Shown: positions 7,822 to 18,088, counted from the first letter of the stretch. The stretch: DNA of 38,117 bases from an uncultured Burkholderiales bacterium (GCA_903916355.1 CAIWWN010000272.1:1-38117); one strand, 5' to 3'. Translations and numbers: made by a program. Notes: generated by a model from the sequence alone, not told the origin.

Positions 7822-9117
7822 TTAGTCGTACACCTCGGCATGCGGGTCGCTGGCTTCGAGTTCATAGCTGGCGGCCAACATGGCCAGACGGCCAATCACG
7901 CCGTACATGTAAAAACGGTTGGGCACGCTGGCGCCGGGTTTCACGCCGGGCTGGGGCAAATGAGGGCTGTCGGCAAAGGCCAGGGGCACAAAACTGGCGC
8001 CGGGGGCGTTCAGGTTTTCATCGACCCCGCGATCGGCGTGCACACGGTAAAACCCGCCCACCACATAGCGGTCCATCATGTAGACGACGGGCTCGGCCAC
8101 GGCGTCATTGACGCGCTCGTGGGTCAAAACCCCTTCTTGAATGATCACATCGCTGACGGTCTGCCCGTCTTTGATGACATTCATCTTGTTGCGCGTCTTG
8201 CGGTTCAGCACGTCCAGATCGGCCACGTCACGCACGGTCATGATGCCCATGCCATAGGTGCCGTTGTCGGCTTTGACGATGACAAAGGGTTTTTCGTTGA
8301 TGCCGTATTCTTTGTATTTGCGCTTGATTTTGGTCAAAAGCGCGTCCACATTGCTGCGCAGGGCCTCCATGCCCACGCCTTCGGCAAAATTCACATCGCC
8401 GCATTGATTGAACATGGGGTTGATCAGCCAGGGGTCAATGCCCAGCAGTTTGCCAAAGCGCTTGGTGACTTCTTCGTAACACTGGAAGTGTTGGCTCTTG
8501 CGCCGCACATGCCAGCCGGCGTGCAGCGGCGGCAGCAAATGCTGTTCATGCAGCTCTTCCAAGATGCCAGGCGCGCCGGCCGACAAGTCGTTGTTCAGCA
8601 AAATCGTGCAGGGGTCAAAGTCTTTCACCCCCAAGCGGTGCCTCGTGCGGATCACCGGCTCCAGCGTGACCGACTCGCCATTGGGCAGCTCGATCACGGT
8701 GGTGTCTTTGATCTCCGGATTGACCGAGCCGATGCGCACGTTCAGGCCGGCCATGTGGAAGATGCGCTGCAACTGCACCACATTGCTCATGTAGAACGGG
8801 TTGCGAGTGTGGTTTTCCGGAATGATCAACAGATTTTTGGCTTCGGGGCAGATCTTTTCAATCGCCGCTTGCGCCGCTTGCACCGCCAGGGGCAGCATTT
8901 CGGGGGTCAGGTTGTTCCAGCCGCCGGGAAACAAGTTGGTGTCCACCGGGGCGAGTTTGAAGCCCGCATTGCGAATGTCCACCGAGGTGTAAATGGGCGG
9001 GGTGTGCTCCATCCACTCCAAACGAAACCAGCGCTCAATCGCGGGCATTGAATCCAGAATGCGCTGCTCCAGCTCATTGATGGGGCCGGTCAGGGCAGTA
9101 ACGAGATGGGGAACCAT
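7822..9117 (-). CDS. gshA: Glutamate-cysteine ligase, proteobacterial type
   Basis: GshA makes gamma-glutamylcysteine, the first and limiting step of glutathione synthesis. The sequence matches the GshA family found mainly in beta- and some gammaproteobacteria, not E. coli GshA: FKLAPVDTNLFPGGWNNL near residue 55-70, LLIIPENHTRNPFYMSNV, IRTRHRLGVKDFDPCTILLNNDLS, FVIVKADNGTYGMGIMTV and a C-terminal NRFYMYGVIGRLAMLAASYE. I chose ATG 9117 (MVPHLVTALTGP) because CAAAGG lies nine bases upstream and 431 residues fit the family; the frame also runs up to 9189. Its usual partner gshB is not in the window; kup is the next gene. Confidence 0.92.
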   Translation of the reverse strand: MVPHLVTALTGPINELEQRILDSMPAIERWFRLEWMEHTPPIYTSVDIRNAGFKLAPVDTNLFPGGWNNLTPEMLPLAVQAAQAAIEKICPEAKNLLIIPENHTRNPFYMSNVVQLQRIFHMAGLNVRIGSVNPEIKDTTVIELPNGESVTLEPVIRTRHRLGVKDFDPCTILLNNDLSAGAPGILEELHEQHLLPPLHAGWHVRRKSQHFQCYEEVTKRFGKLLGIDPWLINPMFNQCGDVNFAEGVGMEALRSNVDALLTKIKRKYKEYGINEKPFVIVKADNGTYGMGIMTVRDVADLDVLNRKTRNKMNVIKDGQTVSDVIIQEGVLTHERVNDAVAEPVVYMMDRYVVGGFYRVHADRGVDENLNAPGASFVPLAFADSPHLPQPGVKPGASVPNRFYMYGVIGRLAMLAASYELEASDPHAEVYD

Positions 9118-9159
9118 GGCAAAAACCTTTGAGCAGGTGTTGGGGGAGATCAGACAGCC

Positions 9160-9189
9160 TTTATATGGGGCAGGTTCTGACGATTGCAA
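9160..9189 (-). promoter_or_regulatory. Candidate sigma-70 promoter of gshA
   Basis: On the minus strand TTGCAA (9184-9189) and TATAAA (9160-9165) are 18 bp apart, about 43 bp before ATG 9117. This lies in the 117-bp gap after proA, so gshA (and perhaps kup) could be transcribed independently of the long upstream operon. Confidence 0.45.
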
Positions 9190-9234
9190 GCGCCGGGGCG
9201 ACAGCGCTTGAGGATGGAGGGTGCGTGTGAAACG

Positions 9235-10566
9235 TCAGTGACGCACTTCGCCGTCGCCCAGCACCACGTATTTGAGGGAGGTCAAGCCTTCGATGCCCAC
9301 AGGGCCACGGGCATGGAATTTGTCGGTCGAGATGCCGATTTCAGCCCCCAAACCGTACTCAAAACCGTCGGCAAAGCGGGTGCTGGTGTTGACCATCACG
9401 CTGGCCGAATCGACTTCGCGCAAAAACTGCTGGGCGTGCATGTGGTCACGGGTCAGGATGGCGTCGGTGTGGTGGCTGGAGTAATGGTTGATGTGCGCAA
9501 TCGCCGCATCCACACCGTCCACCACCTTGATGCTGATGACCGGGGCCAGATACTCCTCAAACCAATCTTGCTCGGTGGCGTCAACCACCATAGCGCGAGG
9601 CACGGCGGCCAAAATTGCTTTGGCCTCGGGGCAGCAGCGCATCTCCACGCCTTTGGCGGCGTACACCGCGCCAATTGCGGGCAAGAAGGCAGCCGCTGAG
9701 GCGCGGGCCACCAGCAAACCCTCACTCGCATTGCAAGGGCTGTACTTGTTCGTTTTGGCGTTGTCCGCCACTTTGACGGCCATGGCCAAGTCAAACGGAA
9801 AGTCGATGTAGGTGTGGCAGTTGCCATCCAAATGCTTGATCACCGGCACTTTGGCATCGCGACTGATGCGCTCGATCAGCCCCTTGCCGCCGCGCGGAAT
9901 GATCACGTCGACAAACTGGGGCATGGCGATCAAATGGCTCACCGCTTCGCGGTCGGTGGTCTGCACCAACTGCACCGCGTGCGCAGGCAGGCCGTTGTCG
10001 GTCAACGCCTGCTGCACCAGCAGGGCCAAGGCCTTGTTCGACTCAATGGCTTCTGAGCCACCGCGCAAAATACAAGCGTTGCCGCTTTTGATAGACAAGC
10101 TCGCGGCCTCGATCGTCACGTTGGGCCGGCTCTCAAAAATCATGCCGAACACGCCAATCGGCACCCGCATCTGGCCCACGCGGATGCCACTGGGCATCTG
10201 CTTCATGCCAATGATCTCGCCGATCACATCGGGCATCGCGGCCAGTTGCTCACAGCCCAGGGCGCAGGTTTCCAATACCTGCGGGCTAAGCTTCAGCCGG
10301 TCCAACATGGGGCCCGACAGACCCGTGGCTTGAGCACGCTCAAGATCTTTGGCGTTGTCGATTTGCAAAGCCTGAACGTTCTCGCGCAGCAAAGCAGCCA
10401 GTCGCTTGAGCGCCGCGCTTTTGACCGCCACCGATGCCTTGGCCATGAAGGCCGAAGCCGTCTTGGCCTGCTGGCCCAAGGTCAGCATGTGCGCGGCGAT
10501 ACGGCCTGCGTCGACATGGGCGTCAACCTGGGAGACGATAGATGTGGCGTTCATTGGCGAAGTCAT
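9235..10566 (-). CDS. proA: Gamma-glutamyl phosphate reductase
   Basis: ProA reduces gamma-glutamyl phosphate with NADPH to glutamate-5-semialdehyde, the second step of proline synthesis. The aldehyde-dehydrogenase fold shows [60 protein letters not shown], the active-site Cys in [12 protein letters not shown], and the C-terminal [25 protein letters not shown]-type block that ends with a typical [18 protein letters not shown] 10566 gives 443 residues; ATG 10554 is also possible, and the frame upstream of 10566 overlaps the end of holA. It starts 24 bases after holA stops and is probably the last gene of that operon. Confidence 0.95.
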   Translation of the reverse strand: MTSPMNATSIVSQVDAHVDAGRIAAHMLTLGQQAKTASAFMAKASVAVKSAALKRLAALLRENVQALQIDNAKDLERAQATGLSGPMLDRLKLSPQVLETCALGCEQLAAMPDVIGEIIGMKQMPSGIRVGQMRVPIGVFGMIFESRPNVTIEAASLSIKSGNACILRGGSEAIESNKALALLVQQALTDNGLPAHAVQLVQTTDREAVSHLIAMPQFVDVIIPRGGKGLIERISRDAKVPVIKHLDGNCHTYIDFPFDLAMAVKVADNAKTNKYSPCNASEGLLVARASAAAFLPAIGAVYAAKGVEMRCCPEAKAILAAVPRAMVVDATEQDWFEEYLAPVISIKVVDGVDAAIAHINHYSSHHTDAILTRDHMHAQQFLREVDSASVMVNTSTRFADGFEYGLGAEIGISTDKFHARGPVGIEGLTSLKYVVLGDGEVRH

Positions 10567-10589
10567 GGTGCTATTTTCGCATTGTCTGC

Positions 10590-11642
10590 TCAGCGCGCCG
10601 AGCAAGCCCGGCTCATGCGCATGGCCAGGCGTTGCAAGGCCTGCCAGCCGTCTGTGGGCCATTCGGGCACTTTCAGACCTTTGACGATGCCGTCCACTTG
10701 GTGCGCGGCCAGCAGCATGCGGGCCAGATTAGCCTCTGACAGGCGCGGCAAAATGCGCTCGAACAGTTTTTCTTTGGCGCCCCAGATGCGGTTTTCGCGC
10801 AAGGCCATGGGCAAGGGACGACCTGCGGCCATGGCGTCTTTGACGCGCTTGAGTGCGCGAATATCCTCGGCCAAGGTGTAGTGCACCAGCACCGCCGCCT
10901 CGCCCTCGGCTTGCAAGCCCTCCAGCATGCGCTGCACCCGGGCCACTTGGCCCGACAGCACAGCCTCAGACAGCTTGAACACGTCGTAGCGCGCCACGTT
11001 CACCACCGCGCCTTCGACTTGAGCTTGGCTCAAATCGCCCGCTGGATACAACAATCCGAGTTTTTGAATTTCCTGGTGCGCGGCGAGCAAATTGCCTTCC
11101 ACCCGGTCGGCAAAAAACTGCAGCGTTCGCTGCCCTTCTTCGCCTGCGGCCACGCGCTGGCCTTGCAGTTGCAGGCGCTGGGCGATCCACATCGGCAAGG
11201 CCTGGCGCTCCACGGGTTCGATCTGCAGGGTGACGCCAAAATTGTCCAGCGCGCCAAACCAGGCGCCTTTTTTGGTGGCCGCATCCAAACGCGGCAGCAC
11301 GAACAAGGTCAAGGTATCGGTATTGCCCTGAGCAGCTTCGGCCAGTTGCTGAATCGCCGGACTGCCTTCTTTGCCGGGCTTGCCCGAGGGGATGCGGACT
11401 TCCACAATCTGCCGGTCGGCAAACAAGCTCAAAGAGCTGCCACTGGCCAATACTTCACTCCAGTCAAAGCGGGCACCGGCCACCGTGTGCACGGTGCGCT
11501 CGGTGTAGCCTTGCGCGCGGGCCGTGGCCCGGATGGCGTCAGCGGCCTCTTGCACCAACAAGGGCTCGTCGCCATGCAAGGTATACAGGCTGCGCAAGCC
11601 TTTTTGCAGGTGTGCGCTCAGTTGCGGCAGGACCAGTTGCAT
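10590..11642 (-). CDS. holA: DNA polymerase III subunit delta
   Basis: HolA is the delta subunit of the clamp loader, which opens the beta sliding clamp. The 350-residue length and the pattern of the delta N-terminal domain are present: [52 protein letters not shown], and later [17 protein letters not shown], followed by [10 protein letters not shown] and a helical C-terminal collar domain. As usual for delta, the Walker motifs are degenerate. It starts three bases after lptE stops, the conserved leuS-lptE-holA order of proteobacteria. Confidence 0.94.
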   Translation of the reverse strand: MQLVLPQLSAHLQKGLRSLYTLHGDEPLLVQEAADAIRATARAQGYTERTVHTVAGARFDWSEVLASGSSLSLFADRQIVEVRIPSGKPGKEGSPAIQQLAEAAQGNTDTLTLFVLPRLDAATKKGAWFGALDNFGVTLQIEPVERQALPMWIAQRLQLQGQRVAAGEEGQRTLQFFADRVEGNLLAAHQEIQKLGLLYPAGDLSQAQVEGAVVNVARYDVFKLSEAVLSGQVARVQRMLEGLQAEGEAAVLVHYTLAEDIRALKRVKDAMAAGRPLPMALRENRIWGAKEKLFERILPRLSEANLARMLLAAHQVDGIVKGLKVPEWPTDGWQALQRLAMRMSRACSAR

Positions 11643-11645
11643 GGC

Positions 11646-12176
11646 TTACAGCGCCCGCACCGCGCCCAGTCGGCGCATGATTTGTTGCACGATGTCGGTT
11701 TGCATATCGCGGTACATCGTGGCCTCTTCAATTTCTTTGGACAGGGCCGCGGTTTCGGTGAAACTGAGGTCACGTTGCTGGAACAGTTCCACATCAGCAA
11801 TCACCGCTTTGCCCGCCGGCGTGCGCAGGCGGAACTTGATGCGCAAGCGCAGTTGCAGGTCACGCACCAAGCCCGAAGCGTTCACGCCCACCACCACACG
11901 CTGGCGTTCTTCCGAAAAAATATCCAGTACCACGTCGGACTTGAGCATCTCGGCAGGGTCTTTCAGAACCTCCAACTGCCCGGTGGCCAGCAGGCTGCGC
12001 CGCATCTCTGTGCCCAAAGCCGAGTTGGCGGGCAGCGTCAGGTACACCGTTTTAAAAGCAAACTGCGTGGGCTGGCGCAAGGCAAAACCGCAGCCGCTCA
12101 AGGTGCTGCTCAAGAACGCAGCGCCGCCCATCGAAAAGCCGACGGTGAGACCACGCAATAGCTGGCGGCGTTGCAT
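11646..12176 (-). CDS. lptE: LPS-assembly lipoprotein LptE
   Basis: LptE plugs the LptD barrel and helps deliver lipopolysaccharide to the outer surface. The 176-residue protein has a lipobox LSGC with the lipidated Cys at 29, followed by GFALRQP, the usual start of mature LptE. Later come LRLRIKFRLRTPAGK and a C-terminal RDMQTDIVQQIMRRL. The signal peptide begins MQRRQLLRGL: the Arg pair followed by a hydrophobic run resembles a Tat signal, although LptE is normally exported by Sec. It is packed between leuS (2-base gap) and holA. Confidence 0.92.
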   Translation of the reverse strand: MQRRQLLRGLTVGFSMGGAAFLSSTLSGCGFALRQPTQFAFKTVYLTLPANSALGTEMRRSLLATGQLEVLKDPAEMLKSDVVLDIFSEERQRVVVGVNASGLVRDLQLRLRIKFRLRTPAGKAVIADVELFQQRDLSFTETAALSKEIEEATMYRDMQTDIVQQIMRRLGAVRAL

Positions 12177-12178
12177 CT

Positions 12179-14977
12179 TCAGAGCACCAGGTTGACCAGG
12201 CGCCCAGGCACCACGATCACTTTTTTGGGCGCAGCACCGGCGGCTTGTTTCTGGAACTCTTCGCTGGCGATGGCGGTTTGCTCGATCAAGGCTTTGTCAG
12301 CCGTGGCGGGCACCACAATCGAGCCGCGCAGCTTGCCGTTGATTTGCAGCATCAACTCGATCTCGTCACGCAACAGCGCCGTGTCATCGACCTCGGGCCA
12401 AGCTGTATCCAGCAAATCGCCGCAACCTGCGGTGTAGCCCAAATCGGTCCACAGCGTAAACGCAATGTGCGGGCACACGGGGTAGAGCACGCGCAGCAAG
12501 ATGGAGACACATTCGGCCAAGGCCGCCGCGTCTTCGGTGCTGTCCGACAACGGCGCATCGTCCAAGGTGTTGAGCATCTTCATCAACGCCGACACCACGG
12601 TGTTGTACTGCATGCGCTCGTAGTCGTAGTTGGCCTGCTTGAGCACGGTGTAAATTTCGCGGCGCAGGTCTTTGGCCGCCTTGCCAAAGTCGATGGCCTG
12701 ATTGCGGTTCACCGCAATGCCGGCTTTCAAACGCGTTTCGTGCTTGGCGGCGAAGTTCCAGACCCGTCGCAAAAAGCGGTAACTGCCCTCCACGCCCGCG
12801 TCGCTCCACTCCAAGGTGGCCTCGGGCGGTGAGGTGAACATGGTGTACAGCCGCGCGGTGTCTGCGCCGTATTTTTCAATCAGGTCTTGCGGATCCACGC
12901 CGTTGTTCTTGGACTTGGACATGGTGCCCACGCCCTCGTAGTCAATGGCCGTGCCCATGGGCAATTTGCCCTCGCTGCTGTCGGCTTCGTTCTTCAGCTT
13001 GGCGCCCACCACTTTGCCTGCGTCGTCCAGCACATGCTCGACATCGTGCGGCCAGAAATAGTCTTTGCCGCCCTTGACCGTGCGGCGCGAGTAAATGTGG
13101 TTCAGTACCATGCCTTGCGTGAGCAGTTTGCTGAACGGTTCGTCCACTTTTACCAAGCCCATGTCGCGCATGACCTTGGTCCAAAAGCGCGCATAGAGCA
13201 AATGCAGGATGGCGTGCTCAATGCCACCGATGTACTGGTCCATGCCGCTGCCCCCGGTGGCATGGCTCTGATCACGCATCCAGTAATCGGCTCCCTCGGC
13301 CACCATCGCCTCGGTGTTGGTCGGGTCGCAATAGCGCATGAAATACCAGGACGAATCCACAAAGGTGTCCATGGTGTCGGTCTCGCGGCGCGCAGGTTTG
13401 CCGCAGACCGGGCAAGTCACTCCGGCGTGAAAGCCTTCATGCTTGTGCAGCGGGTTGCCCGAGCCGTCGGGGATGCAGTCTTTCGGCAGCACCACGGGCA
13501 GGTCTTTTTCGGGCACCGGCACCGCACCATGTTCGTCGCAATGGATGATGGGAATCGGCGTACCCCAGTAGCGCTGGCGGCTGACGCCCCAGTCGCGCAA
13601 ACGCCAGGTGGTCTTCTTTTCACCCAGGCCTTTGGCCGCAAGCAGTTCGGCCACTTGGTGGGTTGCCTTTTTTTGGTTCAACCCATCGAGTTCACCGGAG
13701 TTGACGCACACACCATCTTTGGTGGCGTACCACTCTGCCCAAGTCGTGGCATCGAACGCCGCCACGGCCTTGGCGTTGCCTGCGCCGGGCAACGATGTTG
13801 AGCCTGCGTCTGAGGCGCCCGGCGCAGGCGACGCCAAAGCCGCCCCACGCAAAGCAACCACCTGCCGAATCGGCAAGTCGTATTTCAAAGCAAATGCAAA
13901 GTCACGCTCGTCGTGCGCCGGCACGCCCATCACCGCGCCATCGCCGTAAGACATCAGCACGTAATTGCCCACCCAGACCTCGACATTCGCGCCCGTCAAA
14001 GGATGCGTCACGAACAGGCCCGTGGCCATGCCCTTTTTCTCTTGCGTGGCCAACTCGGCCTCGGTCGTGCCGCCGCTCTGGCACTCTTCCAAAAACGCGG
14101 CCAAAGCCGGATTGCTCAGCGCCGCATGCGCCGCCAAGGGATGTTCGGCCGCCACCGCGCAAAAAGTGACACCCATGATGGTGTCGGCACGGGTGGTGAA
14201 GACATACATCTTGCCCTCACCAATCAAAGCGCCATCAGCACCAGCAATCGCATGCGGAAAGGCAAAGCGCACACCTTCGGATTTGCCAATCCAGTTCTCT
14301 TGCATCAAGCGCACTTTGTCGGGCCAGCCGTTCAAAGTGGCTTTGGGGTTGCCGATTTGCACATGGTCCAGCAACTCTTGCGCGTACTGCGTGATGTTCA
14401 GGTAATAACCGGGGATCTCGCGTTTTTCCACCAACGCGCCCGTGCGCCAGCCACGCCCGTCAATCACTTGCTCGTTGGCCAACACGGTTTGGTCCACCGG
14501 GTCCCAATTCACCACCTGGGTCTTGCGGTAGGCAATGCCCTTGTCCAGCATCTTCAAAAACAACCACTGATTCCATTTGTAATAGGTCGGATCGCAGGTG
14601 GCGACTTCACGCGACCAGTCAATGGCCAAGCCCATGGCTTGCATCTGCTTTTTCATGTAAGCGATGTTGTCGTAGGTCCACTTGGCAGGGGGCACGCCGT
14701 TTTTCAGCGCCGCGTTTTCGGCTGGCAAGCCAAACGCATCCCAGCCCATGGGCATCAGCACATTGAAGCCCTTCATGCGCAGATGGCGCGTGAGCATATC
14801 GTTGATGGTGTAGTTACGCACATGGCCCATGTGCAGCTTGCCGCTGGGGTAAGGCAGCATGGAGCAGGCGTAATACTTCTTTTTCGACGCGTCTTCGGTC
14901 ACGCGGTAGGCGTCACGGGCATTCCATTGGCCTTGCGCCAATTGTTCAATTTCGAGGTGGTTGTACTTGTCTTGCAT
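12179..14977 (-). CDS. leuS: Leucyl-tRNA synthetase
   Basis: LeuS charges tRNA-Leu and edits wrong amino acids. The class I signatures are HMGH (49-52, in [14 protein letters not shown]) and TMSKS around residue 686, where the usual first Lys of KMSKS is Thr. The editing domain shows [20 protein letters not shown] and the [13 protein letters not shown] block. A zinc-type CxxC is seen in [15 protein letters not shown]. The protein has 932 residues, about 50-70 more than E. coli LeuS (860). Part of the excess is a Gly/Ala/Ser/Pro-rich loop at about residues 379-404, encoded by a near-perfect DNA palindrome (13765-13842). ATG 14977 opens the frame. It is followed after two bases by lptE. Confidence 0.96.
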   Translation of the reverse strand: MQDKYNHLEIEQLAQGQWNARDAYRVTEDASKKKYYACSMLPYPSGKLHMGHVRNYTINDMLTRHLRMKGFNVLMPMGWDAFGLPAENAALKNGVPPAKWTYDNIAYMKKQMQAMGLAIDWSREVATCDPTYYKWNQWLFLKMLDKGIAYRKTQVVNWDPVDQTVLANEQVIDGRGWRTGALVEKREIPGYYLNITQYAQELLDHVQIGNPKATLNGWPDKVRLMQENWIGKSEGVRFAFPHAIAGADGALIGEGKMYVFTTRADTIMGVTFCAVAAEHPLAAHAALSNPALAAFLEECQSGGTTEAELATQEKKGMATGLFVTHPLTGANVEVWVGNYVLMSYGDGAVMGVPAHDERDFAFALKYDLPIRQVVALRGAALASPAPGASDAGSTSLPGAGNAKAVAAFDATTWAEWYATKDGVCVNSGELDGLNQKKATHQVAELLAAKGLGEKKTTWRLRDWGVSRQRYWGTPIPIIHCDEHGAVPVPEKDLPVVLPKDCIPDGSGNPLHKHEGFHAGVTCPVCGKPARRETDTMDTFVDSSWYFMRYCDPTNTEAMVAEGADYWMRDQSHATGGSGMDQYIGGIEHAILHLLYARFWTKVMRDMGLVKVDEPFSKLLTQGMVLNHIYSRRTVKGGKDYFWPHDVEHVLDDAGKVVGAKLKNEADSSEGKLPMGTAIDYEGVGTMSKSKNNGVDPQDLIEKYGADTARLYTMFTSPPEATLEWSDAGVEGSYRFLRRVWNFAAKHETRLKAGIAVNRNQAIDFGKAAKDLRREIYTVLKQANYDYERMQYNTVVSALMKMLNTLDDAPLSDSTEDAAALAECVSILLRVLYPVCPHIAFTLWTDLGYTAGCGDLLDTAWPEVDDTALLRDEIELMLQINGKLRGSIVVPATADKALIEQTAIASEEFQKQAAGAAPKKVIVVPGRLVNLVL
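13765..13842. repeat. In-frame palindromic element inside leuS
   Basis: Two 26-bp arms (13765-13790 and 13817-13842) are reverse complements except for two bases, separated by a 26-bp loop. The core arm reads TTGGCGTTGCCTGCGCCGGG. In the leuS frame the element encodes a low-complexity loop ([10 protein letters not shown]...GAGNA) in the editing domain that other LeuRS proteins I know lack. No second copy was noticed in the window. Confidence 0.7.
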
Positions 14978-15037
14978 GGGGCAAATTGTAGGGGCTTGGC
15001 CCCACGCGTCAGGCAGGGCAAGGGGTTTTTGAAAGTT

Positions 15038-15469
15038 TCAGCGCGCCGCAGCGGCGACGGGGGCATCGGCGACGAAGCCGATCCGCGACAAACCGGCTTT
15101 TTGCGCCACGCCCACGACCTCGACCACGCGGCCGTAGGGCACGGACTGATCGGCACGCAACTGCACCTCGGTATCCGGGCGCTGCGTGGCCACGGCCTTC
15201 AATTGCAGCGCCAGTTCGGGCAAGCGCAGGGCTTGATCGTTCAGGAAGACCTGACCTTGGCTGTTGACCACCAAGGTGACGGCCGCAGGGGCTTGGCCGG
15301 CCTGCGCGCCCTCGGCCTTGGGTAAATCCAAGCGGATCGCGCTGGTCAGCAAGGGGGCGGTCAAAATGAAAATCACCAACAAGACCAACATCACGTCCAC
15401 CAAAGGAGTGACATTGATGTCGCTCATGGGCGCGTTGGGGCGCGCACGTTCCAAGCGACCAAAAGCCAT
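15038..15469 (-). CDS. exbD: ExbD/TolR family biopolymer transport protein
   Basis: This 143-residue protein has one membrane helix (about residues 24-43) and a periplasmic domain. With ExbB it forms a proton-driven motor that energises TonB receptors (or Tol-Pal). The start MSDINVTPLVDVMLVLLVIF (from residue 15) carries the essential transmembrane Asp of the family (TPLVDVML). The end of exbB and the ATG are two bases apart (TGAGCATG), suggesting coupled translation. TolR is the other possible name. No tonB, tolA, tolB or pal is nearby, and the order exbB-exbD after dapB and before leuS is, to my knowledge, usual in Comamonadaceae. Confidence 0.85.
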   Translation of the reverse strand: MAFGRLERARPNAPMSDINVTPLVDVMLVLLVIFILTAPLLTSAIRLDLPKAEGAQAGQAPAAVTLVVNSQGQVFLNDQALRLPELALQLKAVATQRPDTEVQLRADQSVPYGRVVEVVGVAQKAGLSRIGFVADAPVAAAAR

Positions 15470-15471
15470 GC

Positions 15472-16113
15472 TCAGGCCTCGCCACTCAAGAGGGCGCGCA
15501 GATCCTGGGCAAAGCCTTCCAGCTGTGCTTCAATCCGGCCGACCTGTCGCCCCATGACGTTGTACGCCAGCACAGCCGGAATGGCCACGGCGAGACCTGC
15601 CGCGGTCATGACCAAGGCCTCACCCACGGGGCCAGCCACTTTGTCGATGGTGATTTGTCCGGCTTCAGCCATGCCGGTCAAGGCATTGAAAATGCCCCAG
15701 ACCGTGCCCAACAGGCCAATGAACGGCGAGGTCGAGCCCGCTGTGGCCAGTAGCAACTGCCCCCATTGCAAGCGCTGAACGGTATGGTCCAGCGCATCAC
15801 GCAGCACACGGGTCAGTTGGTTAGAGCGATCACCTGCCGCGGCCAATGTGCCGCCCAAGGGCAGCAAGGTGACCGACAACAGGGGGCTGACGCATGCGTC
15901 CCGATCGAAGTGCGCCACCTGTTGTGCGGCTTGTTCAAAATCGGGCGCCTGCCAAAAAGCGGCAATGCTGCGTGTGACATCGGCCTGAACCCGGCGCAAG
16001 AGGCGCCATTTCCAGGCGATCACCACCCAGCAGCCGATGGACAACACCACCAGCAACAGCGCCAGGCTTTGGGTCAGGGCGTCGCCGTGGGCGACAGAAT
16101 CAAGCCAAATCAC
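15472..16113 (-). CDS. exbB: ExbB/TolQ/MotA-family proton channel protein
   Basis: This 213-residue membrane protein is the channel partner of the ExbD-like protein that follows it. Three hydrophobic segments are seen: LTQSLALLLVVLSIGCWVV near residue 12-32, TAGSTSPFIGLLGTVWGIFNAL near 125-146, and ALVMTAAGLAVAIPAVLAYN near 168-187. The second and third carry the conserved small-residue and Thr/Pro patterns of the family. The start is GTG 16113, with only a weak upstream AGGTAG. It follows dapB by 24 bases. TolQ is the alternative name; the two are not separable by eye here. Confidence 0.85.
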   Translation of the reverse strand: MIWLDSVAHGDALTQSLALLLVVLSIGCWVVIAWKWRLLRRVQADVTRSIAAFWQAPDFEQAAQQVAHFDRDACVSPLLSVTLLPLGGTLAAAGDRSNQLTRVLRDALDHTVQRLQWGQLLLATAGSTSPFIGLLGTVWGIFNALTGMAEAGQITIDKVAGPVGEALVMTAAGLAVAIPAVLAYNVMGRQVGRIEAQLEGFAQDLRALLSGEA

Positions 16114-16137
16114 AAGAGGCTACCTGTCCGTTCATAT

Positions 16138-16962
16138 TCAGCGCAAGCCGAGCACGTCGAACATGTCGAACAGCCCGCGCTCTTGCGTCGCCAAAAAGCG
16201 CACCGCGCGCAAACTGCCTTGGGCATAGGTGGCGCGGCTGGACGACTTGTGCGTCACCTCAATGCGCTCGCCCGTGCCGGCAAACAAAACGGTGTGGTCG
16301 CCCACAATGTCGCCGCCGCGGATGGTGGCAAAGCCAATGGAGGAGGGGTCGCGTTCACCGGTCACGCCTTCGCGGGCATACACAGCGCAATCTTTCAAAT
16401 CGCGGCCCAGCGCATCGGCAATGACTTCGCCCATTTTGAGGGCGGTGCCCGAAGGCGCGTCCACTTTGTGGCGGTGATGCGCCTCAATGATCTCGATGTC
16501 GTAGCCGGTCGACAGCGCCTTGGCCGCCATTTCCAGCAGTTTCAGCGTGACGTTCACGCCCACACTCATATTGGGGGCCATCATGATGGCAATGTCTTTG
16601 GCGATCTCGGCGATCTCGGCTTTTTGCGCCTCGGTGAAACCGGTCGTGCCGATCACGGCTTTCACACCCGAGGCCCGGCAAGCGTGCAAATGCGCCAGCG
16701 TGCCTTCGGGGCGGGTGAAGTCGATCAAAAATTGCGCGCCTTGCAGGCCTTGCGGCACATCGGCTGTCACCATCACGCCGCTGGCCTGTCCGGTCCAGGC
16801 GCTGGCGTCCTGGCCCAGCGCTGGGCTGGTGGCGATGTCCAAAGCGCCAGCCAGGTGGCAGTCGTGCGACTGCGCGATGGCCTCGATCAGCATATGGCCC
16901 ATGCGGCCTGTGGCACCGGCCACCGCAATGGCCAAGGAAGTTGTGGATTGCACTGCAGTCAT
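16138..16962 (-). CDS. dapB: 4-hydroxy-tetrahydrodipicolinate reductase
   Basis: DapB makes tetrahydrodipicolinate with NAD(P)H, on the route to diaminopimelate (peptidoglycan) and lysine. The 274-residue length fits. Visible motifs are the nucleotide-binding [17 protein letters not shown] near the start, [35 protein letters not shown], and the catalytic/substrate block [20 protein letters not shown]. The ATG at 16962 is the only good start. It lies 57 bases after bamE and 24 before exbB in the minus-strand operon. Confidence 0.96.
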   Translation of the reverse strand: MTAVQSTTSLAIAVAGATGRMGHMLIEAIAQSHDCHLAGALDIATSPALGQDASAWTGQASGVMVTADVPQGLQGAQFLIDFTRPEGTLAHLHACRASGVKAVIGTTGFTEAQKAEIAEIAKDIAIMMAPNMSVGVNVTLKLLEMAAKALSTGYDIEIIEAHHRHKVDAPSGTALKMGEVIADALGRDLKDCAVYAREGVTGERDPSSIGFATIRGGDIVGDHTVLFAGTGERIEVTHKSSSRATYAQGSLRAVRFLATQERGLFDMFDVLGLR

Positions 16963-17019
16963 GATGTCAACAATTGGAAAAGCTGTTCAGGAAAAGCCAG
17001 CCCCTCGTCCCGCCTCGCC

Positions 17020-17574
17020 TCAGCGAACAGCGGGCTCCAAGGGCGGGTAACTGCTGGGCAAAGGCTGCACAGGTGTTGCGGGGGCCTGGCTTGCCGCTGG
17101 TGCGGGCGGAAACTTGCGTAACGCCTCCTCACTGGCTTGAAGCAACAACGGTTGGTTGATTTTTTTGTCGCCCACCAAGCGTTGCACAAACTCGTTTTCA
17201 CTGGGCAATTCGTCGCTGTCGATCTGCGACAAGGTATCGCCCTTGAATTGCACCGTCAGCTTGAAACTTTGCGGGGCCACACCTTGGCGCCGGATGGTGA
17301 AGACGTAATCCCAGCGATCGGCATGGAACAGGCTGGACACCAGGGGGGTGCCCAAAATGTCCTTGACCTGGGCCCGAGCCATGCCCGGCTTCAGGGCTTG
17401 GCGCTGCTCGCGCGAGACGAAGTTGCCTTGCACCACTTCAGGCTTGTACAAGCCGAAGCGCTCCATGTCGAGGCTCGAGTGGATGACTGAGCAAGCCGAC
17501 AAAGCGGCGGCAACAGCAAAGCCCAGCGTCACCCGCAGTGGCCAGGAATTACGAAAAGACTGATAAGCTGTCAT
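17020..17574 (-). CDS. bamE: Outer membrane assembly lipoprotein BamE
   Basis: BamE is a small lipoprotein of the BAM complex that inserts beta-barrels in the outer membrane. From ATG 17574 the signal peptide ends in the lipobox LSAC with the lipidated Cys at 28. The SmpA/OmlA fold follows: [36 protein letters not shown] and [11 protein letters not shown], both hallmarks. The C-terminal tail (about 30 residues) is rich in Pro and Ala and is longer than in E. coli BamE. An in-frame ATG four codons upstream (17586) is possible. It is divergent from fur with an 82-bp shared promoter region, in which TACAAT (17603-17608, minus strand) could be its -10. Confidence 0.93.
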   Translation of the reverse strand: MTAYQSFRNSWPLRVTLGFAVAAALSACSVIHSSLDMERFGLYKPEVVQGNFVSREQRQALKPGMARAQVKDILGTPLVSSLFHADRWDYVFTIRRQGVAPQSFKLTVQFKGDTLSQIDSDELPSENEFVQRLVGDKKINQPLLLQASEEALRKFPPAPAASQAPATPVQPLPSSYPPLEPAVR

Positions 17575-17656
17575 GAATGCGTGCAAGCCCTATGATCAGG
17601 TCATTGTAGCGGCACGCATGCCCAACCTGACTCGCCTTTGGAATTGCCTTTTCTCT

Positions 17657-18088
17657 ATGGACCATTCAGACGAACTCAAAAATACCGGCTTGAAAGTGAC
17701 GTTGCCGCGCCTGAAGATTTTGGAGATCTTTCAAACCGGCGCGCAGCGGCACATGACGGCCGAGGATGTGTTTCGGCATTTGCTGGCCGAGCACGCCGAC
17801 ATCGGCCTGGCCACGGTGTACCGCGTGCTGACGCAATTTGAGCAAGCGGGCATTTTGAGTCGCAACCATTTTGAGAGCGGCAAAGCCGTCTATGAGTTGA
17901 ACGAGGGCCAGCACCATGACCATATGGTGTGCCTCGATTGCGGCAAAGTGGAAGAGTTCTACGACCCTGAAATTGAGCAGCGCCAGCAAGCCGTGGCGCT
18001 GGCCAAGGGCTTTGTCATTGCCGACCACGCCCTGAGCTTGTACGCCCACTGCACCAACCAGCCCTGCCCACACCGCATTACCCGGTAA
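17657..18088 (+). CDS. fur: Ferric uptake regulator
   Basis: Fur represses iron-uptake genes when bound to Fe2+. The 143-residue protein starts [21 protein letters not shown]; the N-terminal winged helix is followed by the dimer domain with [16 protein letters not shown], where the HHDH and CxxC metal ligands are intact, and by CTNQPCPHR at the end. ATG 17657 was chosen because it matches Fur N-termini; the frame runs open to 17573. Divergence from bamE is the usual arrangement in this group. The presence of exbBD a few genes away fits an iron-linked neighbourhood, but I see no clear Fur box in the bamE-fur gap. Confidence 0.95.
   Translation: MDHSDELKNTGLKVTLPRLKILEIFQTGAQRHMTAEDVFRHLLAEHADIGLATVYRVLTQFEQAGILSRNHFESGKAVYELNEGQHHDHMVCLDCGKVEEFYDPEIEQRQQAVALAKGFVIADHALSLYAHCTNQPCPHRITR

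Noticed and set aside
7618-9051. 477-residue plus-strand ORF opposite gshA
   Set aside because: Antisense shadow; gshA on the other strand has all family motifs and a ribosome site.
9187-9210. CAAGCGC/GCGCTTG hairpin between proA and gshA as a terminator
   Set aside because: Seven-base stem with a 10-base loop and no T-run on either strand.
13913-15325. 470-residue plus-strand ORF opposite leuS
   Set aside because: Antisense shadow of leuS; His/Gly/Gln-rich and without recognisable motifs.
17575-17656. Fur box in the bamE-fur gap
   Set aside because: No 19-bp AT-rich inverted repeat resembling GATAATGATAATCATTATC is visible.
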